Shown piece by piece: positions 56,802 through 63,828 of a DNA stretch of 63,828 nucleotides. The DNA lies in assembly GCA_003611805.1 (NCBI GenBank), contig RAYM01000019.1, forward strand, positions 1 to 63,828, in the 5' to 3' direction. A program made the position numbers and the translations under genes. Under the pieces are notes generated by a model. It was not told the DNA's origin. It saw only the letters and a program-made list of their open reading frames with translations, and did no database searches. Source of the DNA: a bacterium 1xD42-87 (GTDB lineage Bacteria > Bacillota > Clostridia > Lachnospirales > Lachnospiraceae). How positions within the stretch are numbered: position 1 is the stretch's first letter; every line of letters begins with the position of its first letter.

Positions 56802-57794
56802 ATGAAGTGGATGAAATTTAAAATAAAGACAGTTGTGGAGGCGGAGGATATCATAATCAGCGAGCTCTACGACAGGGGGCTTGAGGGGGCACAGATCGAG
56901 GACAAAGTGCCCCTTTCGCCGTTGGAAAAAGAGCAGATGTTTGTGGATATCCTGCCGGAAACTGAGGCGGACGACGGGGTTGCCTACCTTAGCTTCTTTG
57001 TGGAGGAGAGGGAAGATGGTTCTCTTAATCTGGGCGGAGTGGCGGAGAGTGCGGACAAAGAGACTGTACTCACAAGGATCGGGGAGGCTTTGGAGGAGGT
57101 TCGTCAATTCATGGATATCGGAGACGGGACTGTCACGGTGTCCGAAACTGAGGATATTGACTGGATCAATAACTGGAAGCAGTATTTCCATCAGTTTTAC
57201 ATAGACGATCTTCTCGTGATTCCCTCTTGGGAGGAAGTGAAGGAGGAGGACCGGGATAAGAAGATTCTGCACATTGACCCGGGTACAGCCTTCGGCACAG
57301 GTATGCACGAGACGACGAGACTTTGTATCGGACAGATTAAAAAGTATGTGACGCCCGATACGAAACTTCTGGATGTGGGGACGGGCAGCGGCATTCTCTC
57401 GATTATCGCGCTTATGTATGGCGCGAAACACGCTGTAGGCACAGATCTGGATCCCTGTGCGGTGGAGGCCGTGGCGCAGAATAAGGAGGTCAACGGCATC
57501 CAATTGGGAGATTTCGAGCTGTTAATCGGCAATATTATTACGGACAAGGACGTGCAGGACACGGTCGGTTACGGATGTTATGATATTGTCGTGGCAAATA
57601 TTCTGGCGGGTGTGCTTGTGCCGCTGACGCCGGTTATTGCGCCATGCCTAAAGCAGGGAGGCATTTATATCACCTCGGGTATTATCGAGGGGAAAGAAAA
57701 TATAGTGGCGGACGCTATGGAAGCGGCGGGGCTTACGGTTCTGGAAGTGAACGCCTTGGGCGAGTGGCGGTCCGTGACGGCGGCGAAAGAGTGA
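56802..57794 (+). CDS. prmA: Ribosomal protein L11 methyltransferase PrmA
   Basis: 330 residues. An N-terminal substrate domain precedes an AdoMet methyltransferase with LLDVGTGSGILSIIALMYGAK and the catalytic-site sequence IVVANILAGVLVPLTP. The start of the fold is HIDPGTAFGTGMHETTRL. It methylates lysines and the N-terminus of ribosomal protein L11. Next to rsmE, which modifies 16S rRNA; this prmA-rsmE neighbourhood is common in Firmicutes. Confidence 0.96.
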   Translation: MKWMKFKIKTVVEAEDIIISELYDRGLEGAQIEDKVPLSPLEKEQMFVDILPETEADDGVAYLSFFVEEREDGSLNLGGVAESADKETVLTRIGEALEEVRQFMDIGDGTVTVSETEDIDWINNWKQYFHQFYIDDLLVIPSWEEVKEEDRDKKILHIDPGTAFGTGMHETTRLCIGQIKKYVTPDTKLLDVGTGSGILSIIALMYGAKHAVGTDLDPCAVEAVAQNKEVNGIQLGDFELLIGNIITDKDVQDTVGYGCYDIVVANILAGVLVPLTPVIAPCLKQGGIYITSGIIEGKENIVADAMEAAGLTVLEVNALGEWRSVTAAKE

Positions 57795-57904
57795 GCTTTA
57801 TGACTGTGAAAAAGATGTGGTGACATGGACTGTGGCTGAAGAAGGGTAATGGAACAGGAAGCGCTGCCATATATAAATAACATGCGGTATGATAGGGGCA
57901 GGAT

Positions 57905-58426
57905 ATGAAAAAATCGGAAGAAAAATTCGGGATGGTGTTGCTTAGAAATCTGGCGGGTGTGCTGGCGATTGTGTGGATGTGCGTTATTTTCGCTTTTTCC
58001 GCCCAGGAAAAGGAGGAGTCTGGGGAAGTCAGCGCGAGCTTTACCTATCATATGGTAAGTTCCACCAGAACTTTTTTTCACCTGGATTTGAGCGACGAGA
58101 GGGTGAAGGAGATTGCGGACGCCATAGAAGGGTTTGTCAGAAAAGTGGCGCATATGGTGGAGTACGGAACACTGGCTGTCCTTCTTTACATATGGATTGG
58201 CCAGTGGGAGATGAGTTTTTTGCGGAGGGCTGGAACGGCTGTCGGGGCGACGGCTGTCTATGCAGCCACGGATGAGATACACCAGTACTTTGTTCCTGGC
58301 CGTGCGGGGCGGTTTTCGGATGTGTGCATTGACAGCGCGGGCGCGCTTGCAGGCGTGGTTATATTCGCGCTGCTTGTGCGGATTGTGAAGCATGTGCGGG
58401 CGCGCAGGTTGAAGCACGAAAATTAG
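57905..58426 (+). CDS. VanZ-like membrane protein
   Basis: 173 residues with four hydrophobic segments and the VanZ pattern (VWMCVIFAFSAQ, then KVAHMVEYGTLAVLLYIWI and ATDEIHQYFVPGRAGRFSDVCIDSAGALAG). The family is related to teicoplanin resistance VanZ, but most chromosomal copies have no proven role. It lies between prmA and rsmE in the same direction. Confidence 0.88.
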   Translation: MKKSEEKFGMVLLRNLAGVLAIVWMCVIFAFSAQEKEESGEVSASFTYHMVSSTRTFFHLDLSDERVKEIADAIEGFVRKVAHMVEYGTLAVLLYIWIGQWEMSFLRRAGTAVGATAVYAATDEIHQYFVPGRAGRFSDVCIDSAGALAGVVIFALLVRIVKHVRARRLKHEN

Positions 58427-58504
58427 CGCAGCATAACGGGACGCATAAGATCTGTCCCGGGATGCATTTGTCTATGGGCATGTTAGAGTGATGGAGATCG
58501 GACC

Positions 58505-59242
58505 ATGCATCAGTTCTTTGTGGAACCTTCGCAGATTCAAGATAAAAAAGTGATTATAACGGGCAGCGACGTCAATCATATAAAAAATGTCCTGCGCCTG
58601 AAGCCCGGTGAGGAGATTGCGGTCAGAAACGGCGTGGACGGAAGGGAATACCGCTGCGGCATTGAGGAGTTTGCACAGGATCAGGCCATCTGTTCCCTAC
58701 GATTCGTCAAGGAAGAAGGGGTGGAGCTGCCCTCTAAAGTTTATCTCTTTCAGGGGCTTCCCAAGGCGGATAAGATGGAACTCATCGTGCAGAAAGCCGT
58801 GGAACTGGGCGTGTACGAGGTGATCCCGCTGGCGGTGAAACGCTGTGTGGTGAAACTGGATGAAAAGAAAGCGAGGGCGAAGGCGAACCGCTGGCAGGGT
58901 ATTGCGGAGGCGGCTGCAAAACAGAGCAAAAGAGGAGTCGTTCCCGTGGTGAAGGAGCCTATGACCATGAAGGAAGCGGCGGCCTACGCGCGGGGGATGG
59001 ACGTGAAGCTGATTCCCTATGAACTTGCCGAAGATATGGCGCACACAAAAAAAGTTATTGAGTCAATACGTCCTGGTGAGAGCGTGGCGGTCTTTATCGG
59101 ACCGGAAGGCGGCTTCGAGGAGGGCGAGGTGGCGGAGGCGATTGCGGCAGGCATAGAGCCGATTACATTAGGGAAAAGAATCCTGCGCACCGAAACGGCG
59201 GGGCTTGCGGTGTTGTCGTGGCTGATGTACCATTTGGAGTAA
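58505..59242 (+). CDS. rsmE: 16S rRNA m3U1498 methyltransferase RsmE
   Basis: 245 residues of the SPOUT (trefoil-knot) class. Signs are HHIKNVLRLKPGEEI-like start, KADKMELIVQKAVELGV, AKQSKRG and the AdoMet knot FIGPEGGFEEGEV with TLGKRILRTETA. It methylates N3 of U1498 in 16S rRNA. Confidence 0.96.
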   Translation: MHQFFVEPSQIQDKKVIITGSDVNHIKNVLRLKPGEEIAVRNGVDGREYRCGIEEFAQDQAICSLRFVKEEGVELPSKVYLFQGLPKADKMELIVQKAVELGVYEVIPLAVKRCVVKLDEKKARAKANRWQGIAEAAAKQSKRGVVPVVKEPMTMKEAAAYARGMDVKLIPYELAEDMAHTKKVIESIRPGESVAVFIGPEGGFEEGEVAEAIAAGIEPITLGKRILRTETAGLAVLSWLMYHLE

Positions 59243-59336
59243 AGTGACATAAAATAGAAATATACGCGATGGCAATGAGCAGTGTATGGGTTTTTCGAGC
59301 TGGCACTGCGTTGCAGCCGGAAAGGAAACAGCAGAA

Positions 59337-60491
59337 ATGGAAGTATATCTGGATAATTCCGCGACGACAGCCTGTTTTGAGGATGCCGCGCAGCTGATGC
59401 ACAGGATTTTGTGCGAGGATTATGGAAATCCTTCCAGCCTGCACCATAAAGGAGTGGAGGCGGAAGCCTACTTAAGATACGCGAACGAGACATTTGCAAA
59501 AATTTTAAAAGTAAATGAAAAAGAGATTTTCTTTACCTCTGGCGGAACGGAGTCGGATAATATCGCGCTGGTCGGCGCGGCAATGGCAAACCACAGGACG
59601 GGGCGCCATCTGATTACGACGAAAATCGAGCATCCGGCGGTGCTGCAGCCCATGTCCTATCTGGAGAATCAAGGCTTTGAGGTAACGTATCTCTCCGTTG
59701 ACAGACAGGGAAAAATTTCTCTGGAGGAATTGGAGCAGGCGGTCAGATCGGACACCATACTGGTTTCCGTTATGTATACGAACAATGAGATTGGAAGTGT
59801 ACAGCCCATTGCGGAGGCGGGCGCGCTCATTAAAAGAAAGAACCCTCAGACGCTTTTTCATGTGGATGCAGTGCAGGGCTTCGGCAAGACACGCATCTAT
59901 CCGGGGAAAATGCATATCGACATGTTGAGCGCAAGCGGCCATAAGATCCACGGACCGAAGGGCGTTGGTCTTCTCTATGTGAGGGACGGCGCCAAGGTCA
60001 GTCCCATCATGTACGGCGGTGGTCAGCAGCGGGGACTTCGCTCCGGGACGGAAAACCTGCCCGGCATTGCTGGCTTTGCCAAGGCGGCGGAGCTGGTATA
60101 TCAGGATCTGGAGCAGGATGTGGACAGAATGTACGGTCTGCGGGCGAAATTGACTGATGGAATTAAAACAATTCCCGACGTGGTGATTAACGGCTGCCCC
60201 GGCAGTGAGGGAGCGCCCCATATTGTGAGTGCTTCTTTCAGAGGGGTCCGCAGCGAGGTGCTGTTACACGCTCTGGAGGAGCGCGGAATCTATGTTTCCG
60301 CCGGGAGCGCCTGCGCTGCGCATAAGCCACAGCCCTCGGCAACCCTGCGGGCGATAGGCGTGGAGAAGGAACTTTTGGAGGCTACGATCCGATTCAGCCT
60401 TTCAGGATTCACGACGGAGGAAGAGATTGCGTACACCTGCCAGAATCTGGAGGAGATGGTGCCGAACCTTCGGCGATATACAAGACACTAG
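59337..60491 (+). CDS. Cysteine desulfurase (NifS/IscS family)
   Basis: 384 residues. Start MEVYLDNSATTACF, PLP lysine in SGHKIHGPKGVGLLY, and the sulfur-carrying cysteine in SAGSACAAHKP. It takes sulfur from cysteine as a persulfide. Because thiI follows directly, it is probably the sulfur donor for tRNA thiolation. ATG 59337 follows GGAAAGG; an in-frame start at 59286 is less likely. The stop codon TAG lies within the left end of the 60488-60653 inverted-repeat element. Confidence 0.94.
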   Translation: MEVYLDNSATTACFEDAAQLMHRILCEDYGNPSSLHHKGVEAEAYLRYANETFAKILKVNEKEIFFTSGGTESDNIALVGAAMANHRTGRHLITTKIEHPAVLQPMSYLENQGFEVTYLSVDRQGKISLEELEQAVRSDTILVSVMYTNNEIGSVQPIAEAGALIKRKNPQTLFHVDAVQGFGKTRIYPGKMHIDMLSASGHKIHGPKGVGLLYVRDGAKVSPIMYGGGQQRGLRSGTENLPGIAGFAKAAELVYQDLEQDVDRMYGLRAKLTDGIKTIPDVVINGCPGSEGAPHIVSASFRGVRSEVLLHALEERGIYVSAGSACAAHKPQPSATLRAIGVEKELLEATIRFSLSGFTTEEEIAYTCQNLEEMVPNLRRYTRH

Positions 60492-60653
60492 TGCTCCATT
60501 TTCCAATTGCATACACTTTTTGCGAAGTCCAGAATTTCCTTATACAAGGCGTTTGAGGGAGGCGATGCGGTGGCATCGTTGACCGAAAACAACGCAGTAG
60601 AAGGGAATGCTGGCAAGCAAAAAAGGATAGTTAATTGGTAAATGGAGCACTAG
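60488..60653. mobile_element. MITE-like element with 21-bp terminal inverted repeats
   Basis: 21-base ends at 60488-60508 and 60633-60653 match in inverted orientation at 20 of 21 positions, bounding 166 bases without a gene. Complementarity continues imperfectly inward, and two small hairpins (GATGC/GCATC and CGTTG/CAACG) lie near the centre. It fits a non-autonomous palindromic element or a long-hairpin RNA. The left end includes the stop of the cysteine desulfurase gene. No transposase and no clear target duplication are visible. Confidence 0.6.
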
Positions 60654-60655
60654 GG

Positions 60656-60677
60656 AGAGGGACCGCCAGGTCCCTCT
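60656..60677 (+). promoter_or_regulatory. Perfect hairpin just before the thiI ribosome site
   Basis: AGAGGGACC and GGTCCCTCT (9-bp perfect arms, GCCA loop) lie five bases before GGAGG of thiI. It could affect translation of thiI; a terminator is unlikely without a T-run. Confidence 0.5.
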
Positions 60678-60691
60678 ATATGGAGGAAACT

Positions 60692-61873
60692 ATGTACAAG
60701 TCATTTTTAATAAAATACGCGGAAATCGGCGTCAAGGGCAAAAACCGCTACCTGTTTGAAGAGGCGCTGGTGAAACAGATCAAGTATGCGTTGAAAAAGG
60801 TGGAGGGCGAGTTTACGGTACGCAGGACAGACGGGCGTATTTATGTGGATGCGCAGTCCGAATTTGACTTTGACGAAGTGGTGGAGAGTCTGAAAAAGGT
60901 GTTTGGCATCTCCGGCATCTGTCCCGTTGTCCATGTGGAGGATGAGGGTTTTGAAAAACTGGGACAGGATGTGGTGCATTATATTGGCGACGTGTATCCG
61001 GACCGCAGTAAAAGCTTTAAGGTGGCGGCGAGGCGCGCGCGCAAAAACTATCCGCTTAATTCCATGCAGATCAATGAAGAGCTGGGCGGCGTGATTTTGG
61101 ACGCCTACCCGGAAATGCATGTGGACGTGCACAACCCGGATATCCTTCTGCATGTGGAAATCCGGGACAAGATATATCTTTACTCCGAGATCATACCCGG
61201 TCCCGGCGGTATGCCCGTAGGGACGGGCGGCAAGGCGATGCTTCTTTTATCCGGCGGGATTGATTCCCCGGTGGCGGGCTGGATGATAGCCAAGCGCGGG
61301 GTGAAGATCGACGCCGTGTACTTTCACGCGCCGCCGTATACGAGCGAGCGGGCGAAGCAGAAAGTGGTGGATCTGGCGAAAAAGGTGGCGGCGTATGCCG
61401 GACCTGTCTGGCTGCATGTGATCAATTTCACGGATATCCAGCTTTATATCTATGACAAGTGCCCTCACGACGAGCTGACCATCATTATGCGCCGCTATAT
61501 GATGCGTATTGCGGAGCACATTGCGAAGGAGACGGAATGTCTGGGGCTGATTACGGGTGAGAGCATCGGACAGGTGGCGTCACAGACCATGGCGAGTCTG
61601 GCGGCAACGAACGAGGTGTGCACTATGCCCGTCTACAGACCGCTGATCGGTTTTGATAAGATGGAGATTGTGGATATCGCGGAGAAAATTGACAGCTATG
61701 AGACTTCCATTCTGCCTTATGAGGACTGCTGCACCATTTTTGTGGCAAAGCATCCCGTGACGAAGCCGAATCTGAACATCATAAAGAGGCATGAGCAGAA
61801 TCTGCAGGAGGGAATTGAGGAGCTGGTGGAGAAGGCGCTGGCGACAGATGAGGTGATTGTGGTGCAGAGTTAG
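60692..61873 (+). CDS. thiI: tRNA 4-thiouridine synthase ThiI
   Basis: 393 residues: N-terminal ferredoxin-like and THUMP domains (KYAEIGVKGKNRYLFEEALV), then a PP-loop ATPase (LLLSGGIDSPVAGWMIAKRG) and GLITGESIGQVASQTMASL. It adenylates and thiolates U8 of tRNA. The C-terminal rhodanese domain of the E. coli enzyme is absent, as in Bacillus, so it relies on a dedicated cysteine desulfurase, here the preceding gene. ATG 60692 is fixed by GGAGG. Confidence 0.96.
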   Translation: MYKSFLIKYAEIGVKGKNRYLFEEALVKQIKYALKKVEGEFTVRRTDGRIYVDAQSEFDFDEVVESLKKVFGISGICPVVHVEDEGFEKLGQDVVHYIGDVYPDRSKSFKVAARRARKNYPLNSMQINEELGGVILDAYPEMHVDVHNPDILLHVEIRDKIYLYSEIIPGPGGMPVGTGGKAMLLLSGGIDSPVAGWMIAKRGVKIDAVYFHAPPYTSERAKQKVVDLAKKVAAYAGPVWLHVINFTDIQLYIYDKCPHDELTIIMRRYMMRIAEHIAKETECLGLITGESIGQVASQTMASLAATNEVCTMPVYRPLIGFDKMEIVDIAEKIDSYETSILPYEDCCTIFVAKHPVTKPNLNIIKRHEQNLQEGIEELVEKALATDEVIVVQS

Positions 61874-61887
61874 AAGCATATGAAAAA

Positions 61888-61911
61888 CAGCCCGGGAGTT
61901 TTCCCGAGCTG
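61888..61911. terminator. Bidirectional terminator between thiI and the HPr-like gene
   Basis: Arms 61888-61897 and 61902-61911 pair over 10 bp with one mismatch. Five As precede it on the plus strand, giving a U-run for the minus-strand HPr-like transcript; the plus side is less T-rich. Confidence 0.75.
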
Positions 61912-61943
61912 CTCTTTGCTTTTGATGTAGGCTGAAGCCGTGA

Positions 61944-62174
61944 TTACATGATGTAAGGCTTCAGTGCCGCCATAACCTCATCCGTGCCGTCTTCTGCGTG
62001 GATGTTCAGGTCGATGGGCTTGGACAGATCCAAGCTGAAGATGCCCATGATGGATTTCGCATCGATAACGTATCTGCCGGATACCAAGTCAAAATCATAA
62101 TCAAACTTTGTGATATCGTTCACGAAAGATTTAACCTTATCGATAGAATTTAAAGAAATCTGTACTGTTTTCAT
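61944..62174 (-). CDS. HPr-like (Crh-type) protein without the active histidine
   Basis: 76 residues with the HPr fold pattern. The Ser46 region is kept (DAKSIMGIFSLDLSKPIDL), but the N-terminal GLHARP motif with His15 is missing; residues 8-20 read LNSIDKVKSFVND. It therefore cannot carry phosphate for sugar uptake but could act, like Crh, as a regulatory partner of CcpA when serine-phosphorylated. Preceded by AAAGGAGG and a TATAAT box (62213-62218 on the minus strand). Confidence 0.75.
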   Translation of the reverse strand: MKTVQISLNSIDKVKSFVNDITKFDYDFDLVSGRYVIDAKSIMGIFSLDLSKPIDLNIHAEDGTDEVMAALKPYIM

Positions 62175-62212
62175 TGCGGAATTACCTCCTTTGATTTTTA
62201 TACCTTCTGGGT

Positions 62213-62218
62213 ATTATA
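62213..62218 (-). promoter_or_regulatory. -10 box of the HPr-like gene
   Basis: TATAAT on the minus strand, about 40 bases before the start codon. A TTGACT lies upstream but at a spacing near 20, so the -35 is uncertain. Confidence 0.5.
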
Positions 62219-62277
62219 CTAAATGTTGGAAGAGCAAAAGTCAATGATAAAACAATACAAAAAATGCGGGGATTACT

Positions 62278-63615
62278 ATGAAAAGTGTAGCATTACATAA
62301 TCTGGGCTGCAAGGTTAATGCCTACGAAATGGACTTTATGCAACAAATGTTACAAGAAAAGGGCTATAAAATTGTATCATTTGATGAAGAGGCTGATATT
62401 TATATCGTGAACACATGTACGGTTACAAATATCGCTGACAGGAAAAGCAGGCAGATGCTCCACCGAGCGAAAAAGAAAAATCCGAATGCGGTGGTGGTGG
62501 CGGTGGGCTGTTATGTGCAGACCGGGCAGGAGACGATTAAGACGGACGGTTCAGTGGATCTGGCTATCGGAAATAACCGAAAGAAAGATCTGGTGGAGAT
62601 ACTGGAAGCATATCTGGAAGGCAGACAGACAGACGGGGCGCTATCTCCTGTGCCCGCAGTGAAAATCGATACAACTGATATTGCTCATGCACCTTACGAG
62701 GAGATGACACTCAAAACGACGGCGGAGCATACCCGCGCTTATATCAAGATTCAGGACGGGTGTAACCAGTTCTGTTCTTATTGTATTATCCCCTATGCCA
62801 GAGGGCGGGTCAGAAGCCGTATGGAAGAGGATATTCTGAAAGAGGCGCGGGGGATGGCGGAGGCGGGTTACAGGGAAGTTGTGCTGACGGGCATCCATAT
62901 CAGCTCCTACGGGGTTGACCGGGGCGGCAGCGAGTTTGTTCGCCTGCTGGAAAGGCTTTCTGCAATCAAGGGAATCGAGAGAATCCGTCTCGGCTCTCTG
63001 GAGCCGGGGATAGTGACGGAAGAGTTTGCAGCGGAAATCTGTGCTCTGTCAAAAGTCTGCCCACACTTTCACCTTTCCCTGCAAAGCGGCAGTGATACTG
63101 TGCTTCGCAGGATGAACAGGCGCTATGATTCGGCGGGATATTTGGAAGCGGTGGAAAAATTGCGGAAGTACTATGTCAATCCGGCGATTACTACGGATGT
63201 GATCGTGGGATTTCCGGGGGAAACGGAGGAGGAATTTGCGCAGACAGAAGATTTCCTGCGGCGAGTGGGCTTTTATGAGATGCATATTTTCAAGTATTCC
63301 AGACGGCATGGAACCCGTGCGGCAGCCATGGAAGGACAGCTTACTGAGGCGGAAAAGGCGGCGAGGAGCGACCAGCTGATGAAATTGGAGCGGGAGATGT
63401 CCCGCGCGTACCGGGAGGCATTCTTAGGGAAAACGGAAGAGGTTCTCTTTGAGGAGCTTTTGGAAAAAGAAGGGAAGGTGTATTGGGTCGGGCATACCAG
63501 CCGTTATTTAAAGGCGGCACGGAACGCGGAGCAGGGGAAAAACCTGCAGAACCGCATTGTGTCGGGGCGGCTGGTTGCTTTTTTGGAGGATGACGTCCTT
63601 TTGATGGGGAATTAA
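62278..63615 (+). CDS. mtaB: tRNA t6A37 methylthiotransferase MtaB
   Basis: 445 residues. The N-terminal UPF0004 domain (LHNLGCKVNAYEMDFM, VNTCTVTNIADRKSRQ, VVAVGCYVQTG) supplies three cysteines for one iron-sulfur cluster. The radical-SAM motif CNQFCSYCIIPYARGRVRSR follows, and a C-terminal TRAM domain ends the protein. It adds a methylthio group to t6A37 of tRNA. MtaB rather than MiaB is favoured by the opening VALHNLGCKVNAYE. Confidence 0.93.
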   Translation: MKSVALHNLGCKVNAYEMDFMQQMLQEKGYKIVSFDEEADIYIVNTCTVTNIADRKSRQMLHRAKKKNPNAVVVAVGCYVQTGQETIKTDGSVDLAIGNNRKKDLVEILEAYLEGRQTDGALSPVPAVKIDTTDIAHAPYEEMTLKTTAEHTRAYIKIQDGCNQFCSYCIIPYARGRVRSRMEEDILKEARGMAEAGYREVVLTGIHISSYGVDRGGSEFVRLLERLSAIKGIERIRLGSLEPGIVTEEFAAEICALSKVCPHFHLSLQSGSDTVLRRMNRRYDSAGYLEAVEKLRKYYVNPAITTDVIVGFPGETEEEFAQTEDFLRRVGFYEMHIFKYSRRHGTRAAAMEGQLTEAEKAARSDQLMKLEREMSRAYREAFLGKTEEVLFEELLEKEGKVYWVGHTSRYLKAARNAEQGKNLQNRIVSGRLVAFLEDDVLLMGN

Positions 63616-63718
63616 TAGACCTCTAATATGGAAATGCAGAACTTTGCCGCTTGCACGAACACTAACTGTATGTTAAAATGTTTTCTATATATTTTTATAT
63701 AAAAATTAGGAAAACTGG

Positions 63719-63747
63719 TTGACACATATGTATATGAAAAATAGAAT
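63719..63747 (+). promoter_or_regulatory. Consensus promoter directly before a pentanucleotide repeat
   Basis: TTGACA (63719-63724), 17-base spacer, TAGAAT (63742-63747). The predicted start is near 63754, inside the repeat. Confidence 0.75.
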
Positions 63748-63751
63748 TTTG

Positions 63752-63828
63752 ACAGCACAGCACAGCACAGCACAGCACAGCACAGCACAGCACAGCACAG
63801 CACAGCACAGCACAGCACAGCACAGCAC
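63752..63828 (+). repeat. Perfect (ACAGC)n microsatellite at the window end
   Basis: 77 bases of exact five-base repeat, 15.4 units, running to the last base. A frame from ATG 63728 (with a second ATG at 63734) reads through it and would encode repeated Thr-Ala-Gln-His-Ser. No frame in either direction meets a stop inside the repeat. Confidence 0.97.

Noticed and set aside
63612..63818. Minus-strand frame with repeated MLCCAV start
   Set aside because: It is only the translation of the pentanucleotide repeat and lacks a start signal.

Overview
The window looks like a chromosome segment of a low-to-mid GC, Gram-positive anaerobe of the class Clostridia, most likely a gut Lachnospiraceae. Supporting signs are a CIRCE-controlled hrcA-grpE-dnaK-dnaJ cluster, DUF6465, DUF4474 and DUF3048 proteins, a Crh-like HPr protein, a TnpV/TnpW/TnpX mobile element, and MalFG-type sugar transport without a dedicated ATPase. 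No rRNA or tRNA genes and no CRISPR array were seen.

Layout. (1) 0.1-1.6 kb: cyclophilin and a two-domain GNAT acetyltransferase. (2) About 1.6-11.5 kb: an accessory block. It holds a gene fragment, a Tn4451-type element (tnpV, strong hairpins, a nuclease-like polyvalent-domain protein, a zinc-ribbon protein, a sigma-like protein, tnpW, a large serine recombinase), an N-terminally truncated ATPase/winged-helix gene, a DUF6998 gene with a one-base frameshift, and a DUF2325 protein. (3) 11.8-22.5 kb: an EamA exporter, an Amt-PII fusion, and a sugar locus (AraC regulator, binding lipoprotein, two permeases, GH2 beta-galactosidase). (4) 22.6-35.4 kb: an AT-rich six-gene operon read here as a defence island. 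It holds a C5-cytosine methyltransferase, a PmeII-type endonuclease, a zinc-finger protein, a 924-residue coiled-coil protein with a degenerate AAA-like C-terminus, a 341-residue unknown, and a 1,748-residue DEAH helicase with a DUF1998-type cysteine cluster. The first and last genes match Druantia type II (DruM...DruE). The restriction enzyme and the extra middle gene make it a variant. (5) 35.5-47.6 kb: pyruvate kinase, metallophosphoesterase, DUF4474, AEC transporter, glycerol kinase, GH36 alpha-galactosidase, aminotransferase, patatin-like phospholipase, UppP and a lysine-rich DUF6465 protein. (6) 47.7-52.8 kb: heat-shock operon. (7) 52.8-63.6 kb: DUF3048 lipoprotein, XpaC-like and TelA-like pair, prmA, VanZ-like, rsmE, cysteine desulfurase, thiI, HPr-like and mtaB. 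(8) The last 77 bases are a perfect pentanucleotide repeat directly after a consensus promoter, possibly a phase-variable locus cut by the window end.

Functional links. The AraC regulator, binding protein, permeases and beta-galactosidase form a galactoside import and cleavage unit; the GH36 enzyme adds alpha-galactoside cleavage. Cysteine desulfurase next to ThiI supplies sulfur for tRNA 4-thiouridine. XpaC-like next to TelA is a recurrent stress pair. The methyltransferase would protect host DNA while the endonuclease and the helicase complex act on foreign DNA.

The most interesting items are the Druantia II-like operon with a built-in PmeII endonuclease, the repeat at the window end, a 166-bp element with 21-bp inverted ends between the cysteine desulfurase gene and thiI, and the Amt-PII fusion lacking the uridylylation tyrosine.
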